Shown: positions 33,643 through 46,861 of the stretch, in pieces | Layout: every line of letters starts with the position of its first letter | How positions within the stretch are numbered: the first letter of the stretch is position 1 | The notes under the pieces: model-generated | Databases searched by the model: none | The model's input: only the letters and a program-made list of their open reading frames with translations | Told to the model about the DNA's origin: nothing | Program-made: the position numbers and the translations under genes | DNA from: Pseudomonas sp. HOU2 | GTDB taxonomy: Bacteria > Pseudomonadota > Gammaproteobacteria > Pseudomonadales > Pseudomonadaceae | Length of the DNA: 64,000 nt | Reading direction: 5' to 3' | Assembly (NCBI RefSeq): GCF_040729435.1 | Contig: NZ_CP160398.1 | Coordinates: forward strand, 4,445,001-4,509,000

Positions 33643-33732
33643 TTGAACACAGCGTTAATTGTCCCAGGCCTGCGCCTTACCCCGGCGATGGCAGTGGAAT
33701 CCAGCCACGAACTCAGCGTGGGTAAACCGTGA
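33643..33732 (+). CDS. possible 29-codon leader ORF coupled to rnc
   Basis: TTG start with CAGGA about nine bases upstream, 29 codons beginning [12 protein letters not shown], stop TGA at 33730-33732 overlapping the rnc GTG. rnc itself has no good ribosome-binding site, which fits translational coupling. Not recognised; could be chance. Confidence 0.25.
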   Translation: MNTALIVPGLRLTPAMAVESSHELSVGKP

Positions 33733-34418
33733 GCGTTTCTCTAAGCCGTCTCGAGCGCCAGCTCGGTTACACCTTCAAGGATCAGGAGCTGATGCTGCTG
33801 GCCCTCACGCACCGCAGCTTTGCCGGGCGTAACAACGAACGCCTGGAATTCCTCGGCGATGCCATCCTCAACTTCGTCGCCGGCGAGGCGCTGTTCGATC
33901 GCTTCCCGCTGGCTCGCGAAGGCCAGTTGTCGCGTTTGCGCGCTCGTTTGGTGAAGGGTGAGACACTGGCCGTGCTGGCCCGTGGTTTCGACTTGGGCGA
34001 CTACCTGCGTCTGGGCTCGGGCGAACTGAAAAGCGGTGGCTTCCGTCGCGAATCGATTCTGGCCGATGCCCTCGAAGCGCTGATCGGCGCGATCTACCTC
34101 GATGCCGGCATGGACGTCGCTCGCGAGCGCGTACTGGCCTGGCTGGCCGGTGAGTTCGAAGGCCTGACGCTGGTCGACACCAACAAGGATCCCAAGACCC
34201 GTCTGCAGGAACACCTGCAATCGCGCGGTTGCGAACTGCCACGCTATGAAGTGGTGGATATCCAGGGTGAGCCGCACTGCCGTACCTTCTTCGTCGAGTG
34301 CGAAGTGGTCTTATTGAATGAAAAAAGCCGAGGTCAGGGTGTGAGCCGTCGTATTGCCGAGCAGGTAGCGGCCGCCGCAGCACTGATTGCCCTGGGCGTG
34401 GAGAATGGCAATGACTGA
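33729..34418 (+). CDS. rnc: ribonuclease III
   Basis: 229 aa double-strand-specific endoribonuclease for rRNA and mRNA processing. Catalytic signature [12 protein letters not shown], second acidic box [15 protein letters not shown], and a C-terminal dsRNA-binding domain ([14 protein letters not shown] to [12 protein letters not shown]). GTG start at 33729. Its end overlaps era by eight bases. Confidence 0.97.
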   Translation: MSVSLSRLERQLGYTFKDQELMLLALTHRSFAGRNNERLEFLGDAILNFVAGEALFDRFPLAREGQLSRLRARLVKGETLAVLARGFDLGDYLRLGSGELKSGGFRRESILADALEALIGAIYLDAGMDVARERVLAWLAGEFEGLTLVDTNKDPKTRLQEHLQSRGCELPRYEVVDIQGEPHCRTFFVECEVVLLNEKSRGQGVSRRIAEQVAAAAALIALGVENGND

Positions 34419-35313
34419 TACAAACGCAACTCGCTGTGGCTACGTTGCCATCGTCGGCCGTCCCAACGTCGGCAAGTCGACGCTGCTCAACCACATCCTC
34501 GGCCAGAAGCTCGCGATCACCTCGCGCAAGCCGCAGACCACCCGTCACAACATGCTCGGGATCAAGACCGAGGGTGACGTGCAGGCGATCTACGTCGACA
34601 CCCCCGGCATGCACAAAGGTGGCGAAAAGGCTCTGAACCGCTACATGAACAAAACCGCTTCGGCGGCGTTGAAAGACGTCGACGTGGTGATCTTCGTGGT
34701 CGACCGCACCAAGTGGACCGAAGAAGACCAGATGGTCCTGGAGCGCGTGCAGTACGTGACCGGCCCGCTGATCGTCGCGCTGAACAAGACCGACCGCATC
34801 GAAGACAAGGCCGAGCTGATGCCGCACCTGTCGTGGTTGCAGGAACAACTGCCGAACGCACAGATCATCCCGATTTCCGCGCAGCACGGGCACAACCTCG
34901 ACGCGCTGGAAAAGGTCATCGCCGATCATCTGCCGGAGAACGATCACTTCTTCCCGGAAGACCAGATCACCGACCGCAGCAGCCGTTTCCTTGCCGCCGA
35001 ACTGGTGCGCGAGAAAATCATGCGCCAGATGGGCGCCGAGCTGCCGTACCAGATCACCGTCGAGATCGAAGAGTTCAAGCAGCAGGGCAAGACCCTGCAC
35101 ATCCACGCGCTGATCCTCGTCGAGCGTGACGGTCAGAAGAAGATCATCATTGGCGACAAGGGCGAGCGCATCAAGCGCATCGGCACCGAAGCGCGCAAGG
35201 ACATGGAGCTGCTGTTCGACTCCAAGATCATGCTCAATCTGTGGGTCAAGGTGAAAGGCGGCTGGTCCGACGACGAACGTGCACTGCGTTCGCTGGGTTA
35301 CGGCGACCTGTAA
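34411..35313 (+). CDS. era: ribosome assembly GTPase Era
   Basis: 300 aa. G1 GRPNVGKST (residues 16-24), G3 [10 protein letters not shown]4 NKTD, C-terminal KH domain ([16 protein letters not shown]) that binds the 3' end of 16S rRNA. Start at ATG 34411, seven bases after GGAG; upstream in-frame ATGs lie inside rnc. Part of the rnc-era-recO order. Confidence 0.97.
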   Translation: MTDTNATRCGYVAIVGRPNVGKSTLLNHILGQKLAITSRKPQTTRHNMLGIKTEGDVQAIYVDTPGMHKGGEKALNRYMNKTASAALKDVDVVIFVVDRTKWTEEDQMVLERVQYVTGPLIVALNKTDRIEDKAELMPHLSWLQEQLPNAQIIPISAQHGHNLDALEKVIADHLPENDHFFPEDQITDRSSRFLAAELVREKIMRQMGAELPYQITVEIEEFKQQGKTLHIHALILVERDGQKKIIIGDKGERIKRIGTEARKDMELLFDSKIMLNLWVKVKGGWSDDERALRSLGYGDL

Positions 35314-35346
35314 AAAATCTCGGTTCCTGTTTAAACCAGAGAACCC

Positions 35347-35436
35347 TGTGGGAGCGGGCTTGCCCGCGATGAGGATGTAATGTTCAACAGAGATGTTGAA
35401 TGTGAATCCGCCATCGCGGGCAAGCCCGCTCCCACA
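35347..35436. repeat. REPIN, family B variant (GAGCGGGCTTGCCCGCGATG)
   Basis: Inverted doublet with internal palindrome CGGGCTTGCCCG, between era and recO. The loop contains a smaller dyad around ATGTTCAACA and ATGTTGAAT. Confidence 0.9.
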
Positions 35437-35483
35437 TTTGGTTTATGTTGATCTCAAGACTGCGTTTCTTCATCGAGAACTCC

Positions 35484-36173
35484 ATGTCGCAAACCCCACC
35501 TCCCGCCCAACTCGCCTACGTCCTGCATTCGCGCGCCTACCGCGAAACCAGCGCGCTGGTCGACTTCCTCACGCCGCAAGGGCGGCTGCGGGCGGTGTTG
35601 CGCAGTGCGCGGGGCAAGGCCGGGACACTGGCGCGGCCGTTCGTGCCACTGGAAGTCGAGTTTCGTGGCAAGGGTGAACTGAAGAACGTCGGGCGCATGG
35701 AAAGTGCCGGCAACGCGACCTGGATGGTCGGTGAGGCGCTGTTCAGCGGTCTCTATCTCAACGAATTGCTGATCCGCCTGCTGCCCGCCGAAGACCCGCA
35801 CCCGGCAGTGTTTGATCATTACGCTGCAACACTGCTGGCCCTGGCCGAAGGTCGCCCGCTGGAGCCGTTGTTGCGCTCGTTCGAATGGCGCCTGCTGGAC
35901 GATCTCGGTTACGGCTTCTCCCTGAATACCGATATCCACAGCGAGCCGGTCGCGCCGGACGGTCTTTATCGTCTGCAAGTGGATGCCGGGCTGGAGCGCG
36001 TCTTCCTGTTGCAGCCGGGTCTGTTCAACGGCACCGAATTGCTGGCCATGGCCGAAGCCGACTGGACCGCTCCCGGCGCGCTGTCGGCGGCCAAGCGTCT
36101 GATGCGTCAGGCACTGGCCGTTCATCTGGGTGGCCGTCCCCTCGTCAGCCGCGAGCTATTTCGCAAGCCCTGA
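35484..36173 (+). CDS. recO: DNA repair protein RecO
   Basis: 229 aa. OB-fold N-terminus ([34 protein letters not shown]) and a helical C-terminal domain. With RecR it loads RecA on SSB-coated DNA. ATG 35484 chosen; upstream codons run into the REPIN. Followed by pdxJ after 39 bases. Confidence 0.95.
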   Translation: MSQTPPPAQLAYVLHSRAYRETSALVDFLTPQGRLRAVLRSARGKAGTLARPFVPLEVEFRGKGELKNVGRMESAGNATWMVGEALFSGLYLNELLIRLLPAEDPHPAVFDHYAATLLALAEGRPLEPLLRSFEWRLLDDLGYGFSLNTDIHSEPVAPDGLYRLQVDAGLERVFLLQPGLFNGTELLAMAEADWTAPGALSAAKRLMRQALAVHLGGRPLVSRELFRKP

Positions 36174-36212
36174 TATGCTGTGCGCCGAACCTTTCCCTTC
36201 AGGAGCGCATCC

Positions 36213-36959
36213 GTGACCACCAGCAATCGCATTCTTCTTGGCGTGAACATCGACCACGTCGCCACCCTGCGTCAGGCCCGTGGCACACGCTACCCGGATC
36301 CGGTCAAGGCAGCGCTGGACGCGGAAGAGGCGGGCGCCGACGGCATCACCGTGCACCTGCGCGAAGACCGTCGGCACATCCAGGAGCGCGACGTGCTGTT
36401 GCTCAAGGATGTGCTGCAGACCCGCATGAACTTCGAAATGGGCGTCACCGAAGAAATGATGGCGTTCGCCGAGTGCATCCGTCCGGCGCACATCTGCCTG
36501 GTCCCGGAAACCCGTCAGGAGCTGACCACTGAAGGCGGTCTGGATGTAGCGGGGCAGGAAGAGCGCATCAAGGCAGCGGTCGAGCGTCTGTCGAAGATCG
36601 GCAGCGAAGTGTCGCTGTTCATCGATGCTGACGAACGCCAGATCGCTGCGTCGAAGCGCGTTGGCGCGCCGGCCATCGAACTGCACACCGGGCGCTATGC
36701 CGACGCTGAAACCCCGACCGAAGTCGCTGAAGAATTGAAACGTGTGGCGGACGGCGTGGCGTTTGGTCTGGCGCAGGGCCTGATCGTCAACGCCGGGCAT
36801 GGCCTGCATTATCACAACGTCGAAGCCGTGGCGGCGATCAAGGGCATCAACGAACTGAACATCGGCCATGCGCTGGTGGCGCATGCGTTGTTCGTGGGGT
36901 TCAAGTCTGCGGTGTCCGAAATGAAAGCGTTGATACTTGCGGCTGCGCTTAAAGGCTAA
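36213..36959 (+). CDS. pdxJ: pyridoxine 5'-phosphate synthase
   Basis: 248 aa TIM-barrel enzyme that condenses deoxyxylulose 5-phosphate with the PdxA product to pyridoxine 5'-phosphate. [36 protein letters not shown] and [15 protein letters not shown] are family motifs. GTG 36213 lies seven bases after AGGAG. recO-pdxJ is the usual order. Confidence 0.97.
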   Translation: MTTSNRILLGVNIDHVATLRQARGTRYPDPVKAALDAEEAGADGITVHLREDRRHIQERDVLLLKDVLQTRMNFEMGVTEEMMAFAECIRPAHICLVPETRQELTTEGGLDVAGQEERIKAAVERLSKIGSEVSLFIDADERQIAASKRVGAPAIELHTGRYADAETPTEVAEELKRVADGVAFGLAQGLIVNAGHGLHYHNVEAVAAIKGINELNIGHALVAHALFVGFKSAVSEMKALILAAALKG

Positions 36960-36960
36960 A

Positions 36961-37040
36961 GATCAAAAGATCGCAGCCTTCGGCAGCTCCTACAGATGTA
37001 CGCAAAACCCTGTAGGAGCTGCCGAAGGCTGCGATCTTTT
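36961..37040. repeat. REP-type palindrome, family A, outward orientation (GCCGAAGG variant)
   Basis: Here the GATCAAAAGATCGCAGCC ends are outermost and the CTCCTACA ends face a 12-base centre, the reverse of the other doublets. Sits between convergent pdxJ and mltF and could serve as a shared 3'-end structure. Confidence 0.88.
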
Positions 37041-37044
37041 GCTT

Positions 37045-38571
<1,527 letters not shown>

Positions 38572-38725
38572 TCACAAAACTGCACGAAACCCCGCAGGAA
38601 TGGGGCTGAACGGCATTTTGTGACAGAAAAAATAAGCGCTGCCCGCACACCCTCGAAATTTGACTTCAAAGGCAGAAACACAGATTGATATCCGAGTGCA
38701 ACCGTGCGTAGCGTTTCGGGTGATG

Positions 38726-38748
38726 TTGAGGGCGGTTTAGGCTAGAAT
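38726..38748 (+). promoter_or_regulatory. candidate -10 region of purL
   Basis: TAGAAT at 38743-38748 preceded by GC, 42 bases before the purL ATG. No good -35 at 16-18 bases, so it is weakly supported. No PurR-like box was recognised. Confidence 0.3.
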
Positions 38749-38790
38749 GCACGGCCTCAAAGCACACCCCTTCCCGAGGCTGTCCCGAAG

Positions 38791-42687
<3,897 letters not shown>

Positions 42688-42692
42688 GCGTC

Positions 42693-43004
42693 GTGTACAA
42701 GCTCGGGTTTTTTGTTCCTGACAGTCATGTCGAGGTGGTCAAGGACGCTGTATTCGCTGCCGGTGGTGGGCGGATCGGGGACTATGACCACTGTGCTTGG
42801 CAGGTGCTTGGGTCTGGTCAGTTTCGGCCTTTGCACGGCAGTCAGCCGTTCATTGGCGAGGCGGGGCAGGTTGAGCGGGTTGAGGAATGGAAGGTTGAGC
42901 TTGTGGTGGTGGATGAGTTGATCGTGGCTGTTGTGGCGGCGTTGAAGCTCAGTCATCCGTACGAGACGCCGGCTTATGAGGTGTGGCGGCTGGAAGATTT
43001 CTGA
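42693..43004 (+). CDS. YqfO/NIF3-domain-like small protein
   Basis: 103 aa. MYKLGFFVPDSHVEVVKDAVFAAGGGRIGDYDHCAW and the C-terminal LSHPYETPAYEVWRLEDF match the YqfO ferredoxin-like domain found inserted in NIF3 proteins or alone in Gammaproteobacteria. Probably a trimeric nitrogen-PII-like fold; function unknown. GTG start, five bases after the purL stop, so likely cotranscribed with purL. Confidence 0.85.
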   Translation: MYKLGFFVPDSHVEVVKDAVFAAGGGRIGDYDHCAWQVLGSGQFRPLHGSQPFIGEAGQVERVEEWKVELVVVDELIVAVVAALKLSHPYETPAYEVWRLEDF

Positions 43005-43026
43005 GTCTTTGGCCGCTGATAAAAGA

Positions 43027-43058
43027 ACCGCTGAAAGTGATTTCAGCGGTTTTTTTTG
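43027..43058 (+). terminator. Rho-independent terminator after purL and the YqfO-like gene
   Basis: Perfect ACCGCTGAAA stem with loop GTGA and eight T. Confidence 0.93.
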
Positions 43059-43129
43059 CCTGCTTTTTGCTGGTAATGCCAAAGCGCTATATAGGATGAT
43101 CGAGTCATAACGACAAAAGGATTTCTCGC

Positions 43130-44482
43130 ATGTTTCTTACCCGTCATCGTTTCACCGTATGTATGGCCTCGGTTGTTGCCGGAGGTTTTTTCAATCAAGT
43201 CAGAGCGGCAGAGACGATCAGCGATGCCTTCAATCGGGTGGACGTTCCTCATAAGCTGGACCTTAGTCGTTATGCTCGAACTGCGAACGGTATCCATGCC
43301 GCTGAAAGTATCCAAACGATAAGCCCTGCACTCGATTTCGACCCGATCTTCGGGCCTCCAGGGTCTGGATTTCCGGTCAATGGGGATAAGTCCAACGTCC
43401 TTTACAACGCTGTCATGACGATCTCTCAAGGTGCTGCAGGCATTAGTGCAGCCATCGAAAGTCTCGCTGCTGGCAGCAATGCCAATTTGAGCAGCGCCAC
43501 ACTGGCCGCCAGTTCGTCGGTAATGACCAGCATGCGTACAGCGATGCAGCAAATGGGCAGCGATAGCGGCTTGCGGGTGGGGCTTGATTCATCGCAGACC
43601 CCAGTTCTGGCGGCCACTGACGTTGCGAACACTGTTCGCAATCTGAACGATCCAAGCGCACCGGGCCGCGTATGGCTGCAAGGCATTGGCAGCTACGGCA
43701 AGCTCGACGGCGAACAGGGCAATTCCAGTTTTGAGCAACGAACGGCTGGCACTGTGCTGGGCGTGGATTGGTCGCTTTCGCCCGAATGGCGCATGGGCGT
43801 ACTCGGTGGTTATTCGAAGACTGACCTCGACAGCCATAGCTTCGAGGGCACGCTGCACAGTTGGCATGTCGGCGCGTACGCCATGCGCCAGGATGGGCCT
43901 CTGGCGTTACGCCTGGGGGCGGCTTACAGCGGCCATGACGGAGATAATAAGCGAACGGTTGAATTCGAAGGCTTCAGCGACCGGCCAAAAGGCAACTACG
44001 ATGCCGACAGCCAACAAGCCTTTGCGGAACTGGGCTATTTGTTGGGCAGTGGCCGGCTCAACGTCGAGCCATTCGCCAATCTGGGGTACCAGCGTTATCA
44101 CCGCGAAGGGTTCACTGAAAAAGGCGGCTTGGCCGCGTTGGCCGTGGACTCCCAGACCCAGGATAACTTCAGCAGCACGTTCGGCGTGCGACTGGCGCAG
44201 CTTAATCAGTTGCAGAACGGTATCAGCGTAACGCCGAGGGGTAGCCTTGGCTGGCGCCACACTTACGGCGACGTAGAAAGTGAAACCCGTCAGGCCTTTG
44301 TTTTGGGTGGCTCCGGGTTCAATGTCCAGGGCAGTGCTTTGGATCGCGACAGCCTGATAGTCGGGGCAGGTGTGGACGTCGGGATCTCTGCACGCCAAAC
44401 CCTGAGTATTGGTTACAACGCCGAGGTGGGTAGCAATAGTCGTAATCAAGCGTTGACCGGGCAGTGGCAGATGAGTTTCTAG
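43130..44482 (+). CDS. autotransporter beta-barrel domain protein with short passenger
   Basis: 450 aa. Signal peptide (residues 1-26, ...FFNQVRA). Residues 27 to about 180 are a small Ser/Ala-rich passenger or linker (ISAAIESLAAGSNANLSSAT). Residues from about 183 form an autotransporter-type outer-membrane barrel (GRVWLQGIGSYGKLDGE, SWHVGAYAMRQDG, AGVDVGISARQTLSIGYN) ending in the typical aromatic residue (WQMSF). No catalytic passenger domain is recognisable, so it may be a remnant, an adhesin or a pore. AAGGA eight bases before ATG, with its own terminator. Confidence 0.82.
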   Translation: MFLTRHRFTVCMASVVAGGFFNQVRAAETISDAFNRVDVPHKLDLSRYARTANGIHAAESIQTISPALDFDPIFGPPGSGFPVNGDKSNVLYNAVMTISQGAAGISAAIESLAAGSNANLSSATLAASSSVMTSMRTAMQQMGSDSGLRVGLDSSQTPVLAATDVANTVRNLNDPSAPGRVWLQGIGSYGKLDGEQGNSSFEQRTAGTVLGVDWSLSPEWRMGVLGGYSKTDLDSHSFEGTLHSWHVGAYAMRQDGPLALRLGAAYSGHDGDNKRTVEFEGFSDRPKGNYDADSQQAFAELGYLLGSGRLNVEPFANLGYQRYHREGFTEKGGLAALAVDSQTQDNFSSTFGVRLAQLNQLQNGISVTPRGSLGWRHTYGDVESETRQAFVLGGSGFNVQGSALDRDSLIVGAGVDVGISARQTLSIGYNAEVGSNSRNQALTGQWQMSF

Positions 44483-44493
44483 AGGCAAAATGT

Positions 44494-44527
44494 AAACCCG
44501 CGGAAAGCAAATTCTGCGGGTTTTTTG
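44494..44527 (+). terminator. Rho-independent terminator of the autotransporter gene
   Basis: AAACCCGCGGAA pairs with TTCTGCGGGTTT (one G-T pair) and is followed by T, about a dozen bases after the stop. Confidence 0.88.
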
Positions 44528-44560
44528 TTGGCCACGATTTGAGGGGTTAACTCATTTAAC

Positions 44561-44585
44561 TGTGGAAGTTGGCTTGCCGGCGATG
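44561..44585 (+). repeat. solo, decayed REP unit of family B
   Basis: TGTGGAAGTTGGCTTGCCGG differs from the family B consensus at several positions and has no partner arm nearby. Confidence 0.65.
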
Positions 44586-44764
44586 GCGCCCTTATAGTCG
44601 ACCATGCTCTTGTTGATTGGGTGAATATCCATTCTTTTGGTTGCTGCGGCTGGCGGTTTCGCCCTTACGGCGACTCACTTTTTTACAAGCGCCTAAAAAA
44701 GTAAGCAAAAAACGCTTGCCCCAACGTTCGGCCCGCTCGCTGAGGCTCGGGGTTCCTTCGCTCC

Positions 44765-44870
44765 GGGATTGATCCGGGCGCATCGCCTCCGGTTTGCTTC
44801 GCTGCACCTCCTCTCGATGTGTTCGACTTCGTCGAACGGTCGCTGCGCTCCCACCCTCCGGATCAATCCC
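44765..44870. repeat. inverted repeat with nested hairpin
   Basis: GGGATTGATCCGG (44765-44777) and its exact complement (44858-44870) flank a second perfect hairpin GTTCGAC-TTC-GTCGAAC (44821-44837). Cruciform or RNA structure potential; no coding frame. Confidence 0.8.
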
Positions 44871-45064
44871 TCCACTCAGCCTGCCGACGGGGCCGGTGGA
44901 TCAAGATCAAAAGCTGCAGCCGAGCTTGCGCTCATCCTGTTGAGTGGTGAAGAGCACGGGGTGTTCGGTTTTTGATTTGTGTTGGAGCTGCCCCTCATCG
45001 GAACGCCGACCGCCCAGCCCTTTCCCGAGGGAGAGGGGGCCGATTTTTGGGCTTTTCAGGATAT

Positions 45065-45244
45065 GAGTTCGACTCGGTATTTCACGTCGGCGTACATCCA
45101 CCAAACACCTCGGTCAGTCCCTTCTCCTCTGGGTGAGGGGGGGGGTGAGGGGCTTTTGATCTGTTTCAGAGTCTGAATTCGATTCGGTATTTCACGTCGG
45201 CGTACATCCACCAAACACCTCGGTCAGTCCCCTCTCCCTCTGGG
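45065..45244. repeat. tandem direct repeat, period 110 bp
   Basis: A unit of about 70 bases (core TCGGTATTTCACGTCGGCGT) occurs at 45065-45133 and 45175-45244 with only a few differences. Each copy runs into a C-rich then G-rich tract. Confidence 0.88.
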
Positions 45245-45262
45245 AGAGGGCTAGGGAGAGGG
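45131..45262 (+). repeat. two G-quadruplex-type tracts
   Basis: 45131-45152 has GGG-TGA-nine G-TGA-GGGG. 45242-45262 is GGG-AGA-GGG-CTA-GGG-AGA-GGG, a textbook G3N3 pattern, also able to pair with the C-rich stretch just before it. Confidence 0.75.
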
Positions 45263-45316
45263 TTTGTTTTTGGTTGTTTAATGATGTGTCGAATAACCAG
45301 AACCTTCCCACAAGGT

Positions 45317-45599
45317 TTTCAGGTTGTCCGTCGGACGCCCGCTCTCTAGGCTTTGTCTGTCGCTGCCAATTCAGCGACCGGGCGTGAGATCCCCGGAATG
45401 CTTGCAACTAGCGCCAACACCACGATAATTGGCGCCAGCTCAATCTGCTGCCTGCTTTATGGCGGCTGTGTGCGGGCAGACTTCGGTCTGGCCGGTTGCC
45501 TGCTCCGGTGGATCTCACCCTGCACATAGCTGCCACCTCTTCGCCGCGTGAGATCCGGCGAACGATGGCATCCCCACTTGCAGTAGCAGGAGTTGAACT
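45317..45599 (+). ncRNA. candidate structured RNA/leader upstream of the DUF6124-type gene
   Basis: Read as RNA: hairpin GTCGCTG/CAGCGAC (45359-45378). A closing stem GTGAGATCCCCGG (45384-45396) pairs with CCGG-T-GGATCTCAC (45505-45518) and encloses three hairpins: GCGCCAA/TTGGCGC (45411-45435), GCTGCC/GGCGGC (45447-45466) and CAGAC-TTCG-GTCTG (45477-45490, a cUUCGg tetraloop). A further hairpin CGCCG/CGGCG (45542-45560) shows GTGAGATC in its loop, the same word as the 5' closing strand. The start codon of the next gene is at 45600. Structure seen by eye; no covariation tested. Confidence 0.6.
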
Positions 45600-45962
45600 T
45601 TGGACAAACTGATCCCCGACCCACCCCGCGAAAACACCACCCCACTCGAAGAAGCCCTCCGCGCCGAAGACCAGGCCCGAAACCGCGAAGCCATCAAACG
45701 CGCCCTCGACTTCTACCTGTGCCCCGAACCCGCAAAGCCCTGCCGACCGAGCACCATGTTCATGGTCCGCCCAGAGGTCGACACCGAAAGCCTGCTCGCC
45801 CACGCCTGCGAATCGTTAGCCTCGGCAAGCACCGCCGCCAGCAACTTCGCCAATGAGCTAAGCGGTTCGCAGCGCAGTACGGCGTTAGGCATCCAGCAAA
45901 TCGTCATGCTCGCCGAACTGGCGGTAAACCGAGCGCTGGATCGAGTCGACCCACAAACCTGA
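45600..45962 (+). CDS. DUF6124 (formerly DUF3077) family protein
   Basis: 120 aa, a small family frequent in Pseudomonas and of unknown function. The C-terminal two thirds (MFMVRPEVDTESLLAHACESLASASTAASNFANEL, then STALGIQQIVMLAELAVNRALD) is the conserved helical part; the N-terminus is Pro-rich and variable. TTG start 45600, seven bases after AGGAG. It sits downstream of the structured leader and is bracketed by two related direct repeats. Confidence 0.8.
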   Translation: MDKLIPDPPRENTTPLEEALRAEDQARNREAIKRALDFYLCPEPAKPCRPSTMFMVRPEVDTESLLAHACESLASASTAASNFANELSGSQRSTALGIQQIVMLAELAVNRALDRVDPQT

Positions 45963-45978
45963 CGTCCGCGTCATCGTT

Positions 45979-46045
45979 CATCGCCAGCAGGCTGGCTCCC
46001 ACAGTTGAAATGCATTCCCTTGTGGGAGCTGGCTTGCCAGCGATG
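45979..46045. repeat. short REPIN, family B
   Basis: One arm is degenerate (CCAGCAGGCTGGCTCCCACA) and the loop is only about 20 bases; the right arm is standard. Confidence 0.85.
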
Positions 46046-46108
46046 AGGCATTAACAGGCGTCAGACGAGTTTCAGAGCGCAATCAAACCGGGGAATTTTC
46101 CTACCACT

Positions 46109-46175
46109 CTTTCAGGTTGTCCCTCGGAAGTCGCATCCATACCTTGATCTGTCTCTGGCAAACAGCGAGCAGGGC
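46109..46175 (+). repeat. diverged copy of the 5' part of the DUF6124 leader element
   Basis: The first 20 bases match 45317-45336 at 18 positions (TTTCAGGTTGTCC then TCGGA), and TCTGTC-CTG-CAA-CAGCGA recurs at the same spacing within one base. The multi-hairpin 3' part is missing. Confidence 0.7.
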
Positions 46176-46222
46176 AACAAGTTGCGTCGCTTTAGCCATC
46201 GACATGACTCTGAGGTTCAAAA

Positions 46223-46861
46223 ATGGAATTGCTGCCCGTAGTCACTCCCCGTATCAACACGAATACTGCATTGGGGAAGTCATTGGTTTCGATGTTCAAA
46301 TCAGTCGAAGCAGAATTGACGCAGGAAAATGCCGATCCGGGGGCAGTCAAAATCATCGTCTTTGGTGGTTGCGCCGTACATCTCTACACAAATCATCGTA
46401 TTTCCATGGATGTCGATGCGGAGATTTATGAAGCTTGCCTTCCGCCAGGGTTCGACCTTCAAGCGCTTCTTGCTCAAGTTCCGGAGCCTTTTATCGACGA
46501 ACGCTCCGCTCGAGTGATGGAGCTGAACTACGACCTTCAATACAACACTAGTTTTGGCCCGATCCATGAAGACTACTGGGTGCGAAGTATTCCCATGACT
46601 GAGTTTCCGGAGACGTCCCCGCTCCAGATTCACATCGCTGCTCCGGTGGATATTGCAATTACAAAACTTGGCAGGGCTACCGATCACGACGTTGCGGACA
46701 TTAAGGCGCTTCTTAGAGCCGGTTTCATTCTGACGAGTGATTTCCGGCGTCTGGCATTGCAAGCAATTGATGTATATGTTGGCAACAAAGAGCAACCTGC
46801 CTCAGTGCTCTTCAATATCTTGCAGGACTACCTGGAGGAACCAGATGTCGAACTCTCTTGA
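46223..46861 (+). CDS. nucleotidyltransferase-fold protein (DUF6036/AbiEii-like)
   Basis: 212 aa, cytoplasmic. The stretch IVFGGCAVHLYTNHRISMDVDAEI has the nucleotidyltransferase GG...DxD pattern (GG, then D-x-D about 14 residues later), and PVDIAITKLGRATDHDVADIKALL matches the conserved Lys/Asp helix of AbiEii and DUF6036 proteins. This points to a minimal NTase, a fold used by toxins of the AbiE/MenT type and by some other enzymes; substrate unknown. GAGG eight bases before ATG. Clearly lower GC than the flanking genes. Overlaps the next gene by 17 bases. Confidence 0.7.
   Translation: MELLPVVTPRINTNTALGKSLVSMFKSVEAELTQENADPGAVKIIVFGGCAVHLYTNHRISMDVDAEIYEACLPPGFDLQALLAQVPEPFIDERSARVMELNYDLQYNTSFGPIHEDYWVRSIPMTEFPETSPLQIHIAAPVDIAITKLGRATDHDVADIKALLRAGFILTSDFRRLALQAIDVYVGNKEQPASVLFNILQDYLEEPDVELS

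Larger units (their letters stand above)
44528..45599. other. about 1.1 kb of non-coding, repeat-rich DNA
   Basis: No gene is supported: open frames on either strand have biased composition and lack start signals. In order it holds a solo REP, a block (44630-44900) that looks like a dispersed Pseudomonas spacer repeat with a 13-bp inverted repeat, a 110-bp-period direct repeat with G-rich tracts (45065-45262) and the structured leader of the next gene (45317-45599). Confidence 0.7.

Noticed and set aside
44592..45407. Short open frames on the minus strand within the repeat region
   Set aside because: They fall entirely inside inverted or tandem repeats, have no ribosome-binding sites and look like translated repeat DNA.
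45408..45803. 131-codon open frame on the minus strand across the leader and start of the DUF6124-type gene
   Set aside because: Overlaps the well-supported plus-strand gene and its structured leader; no start signal or similarity.
45317..46175. Integron attC sites flanking the DUF6124-type gene
   Set aside because: The repeats have no recognisable core (GTTRRRY) and inverse core pair, and no integrase is present.
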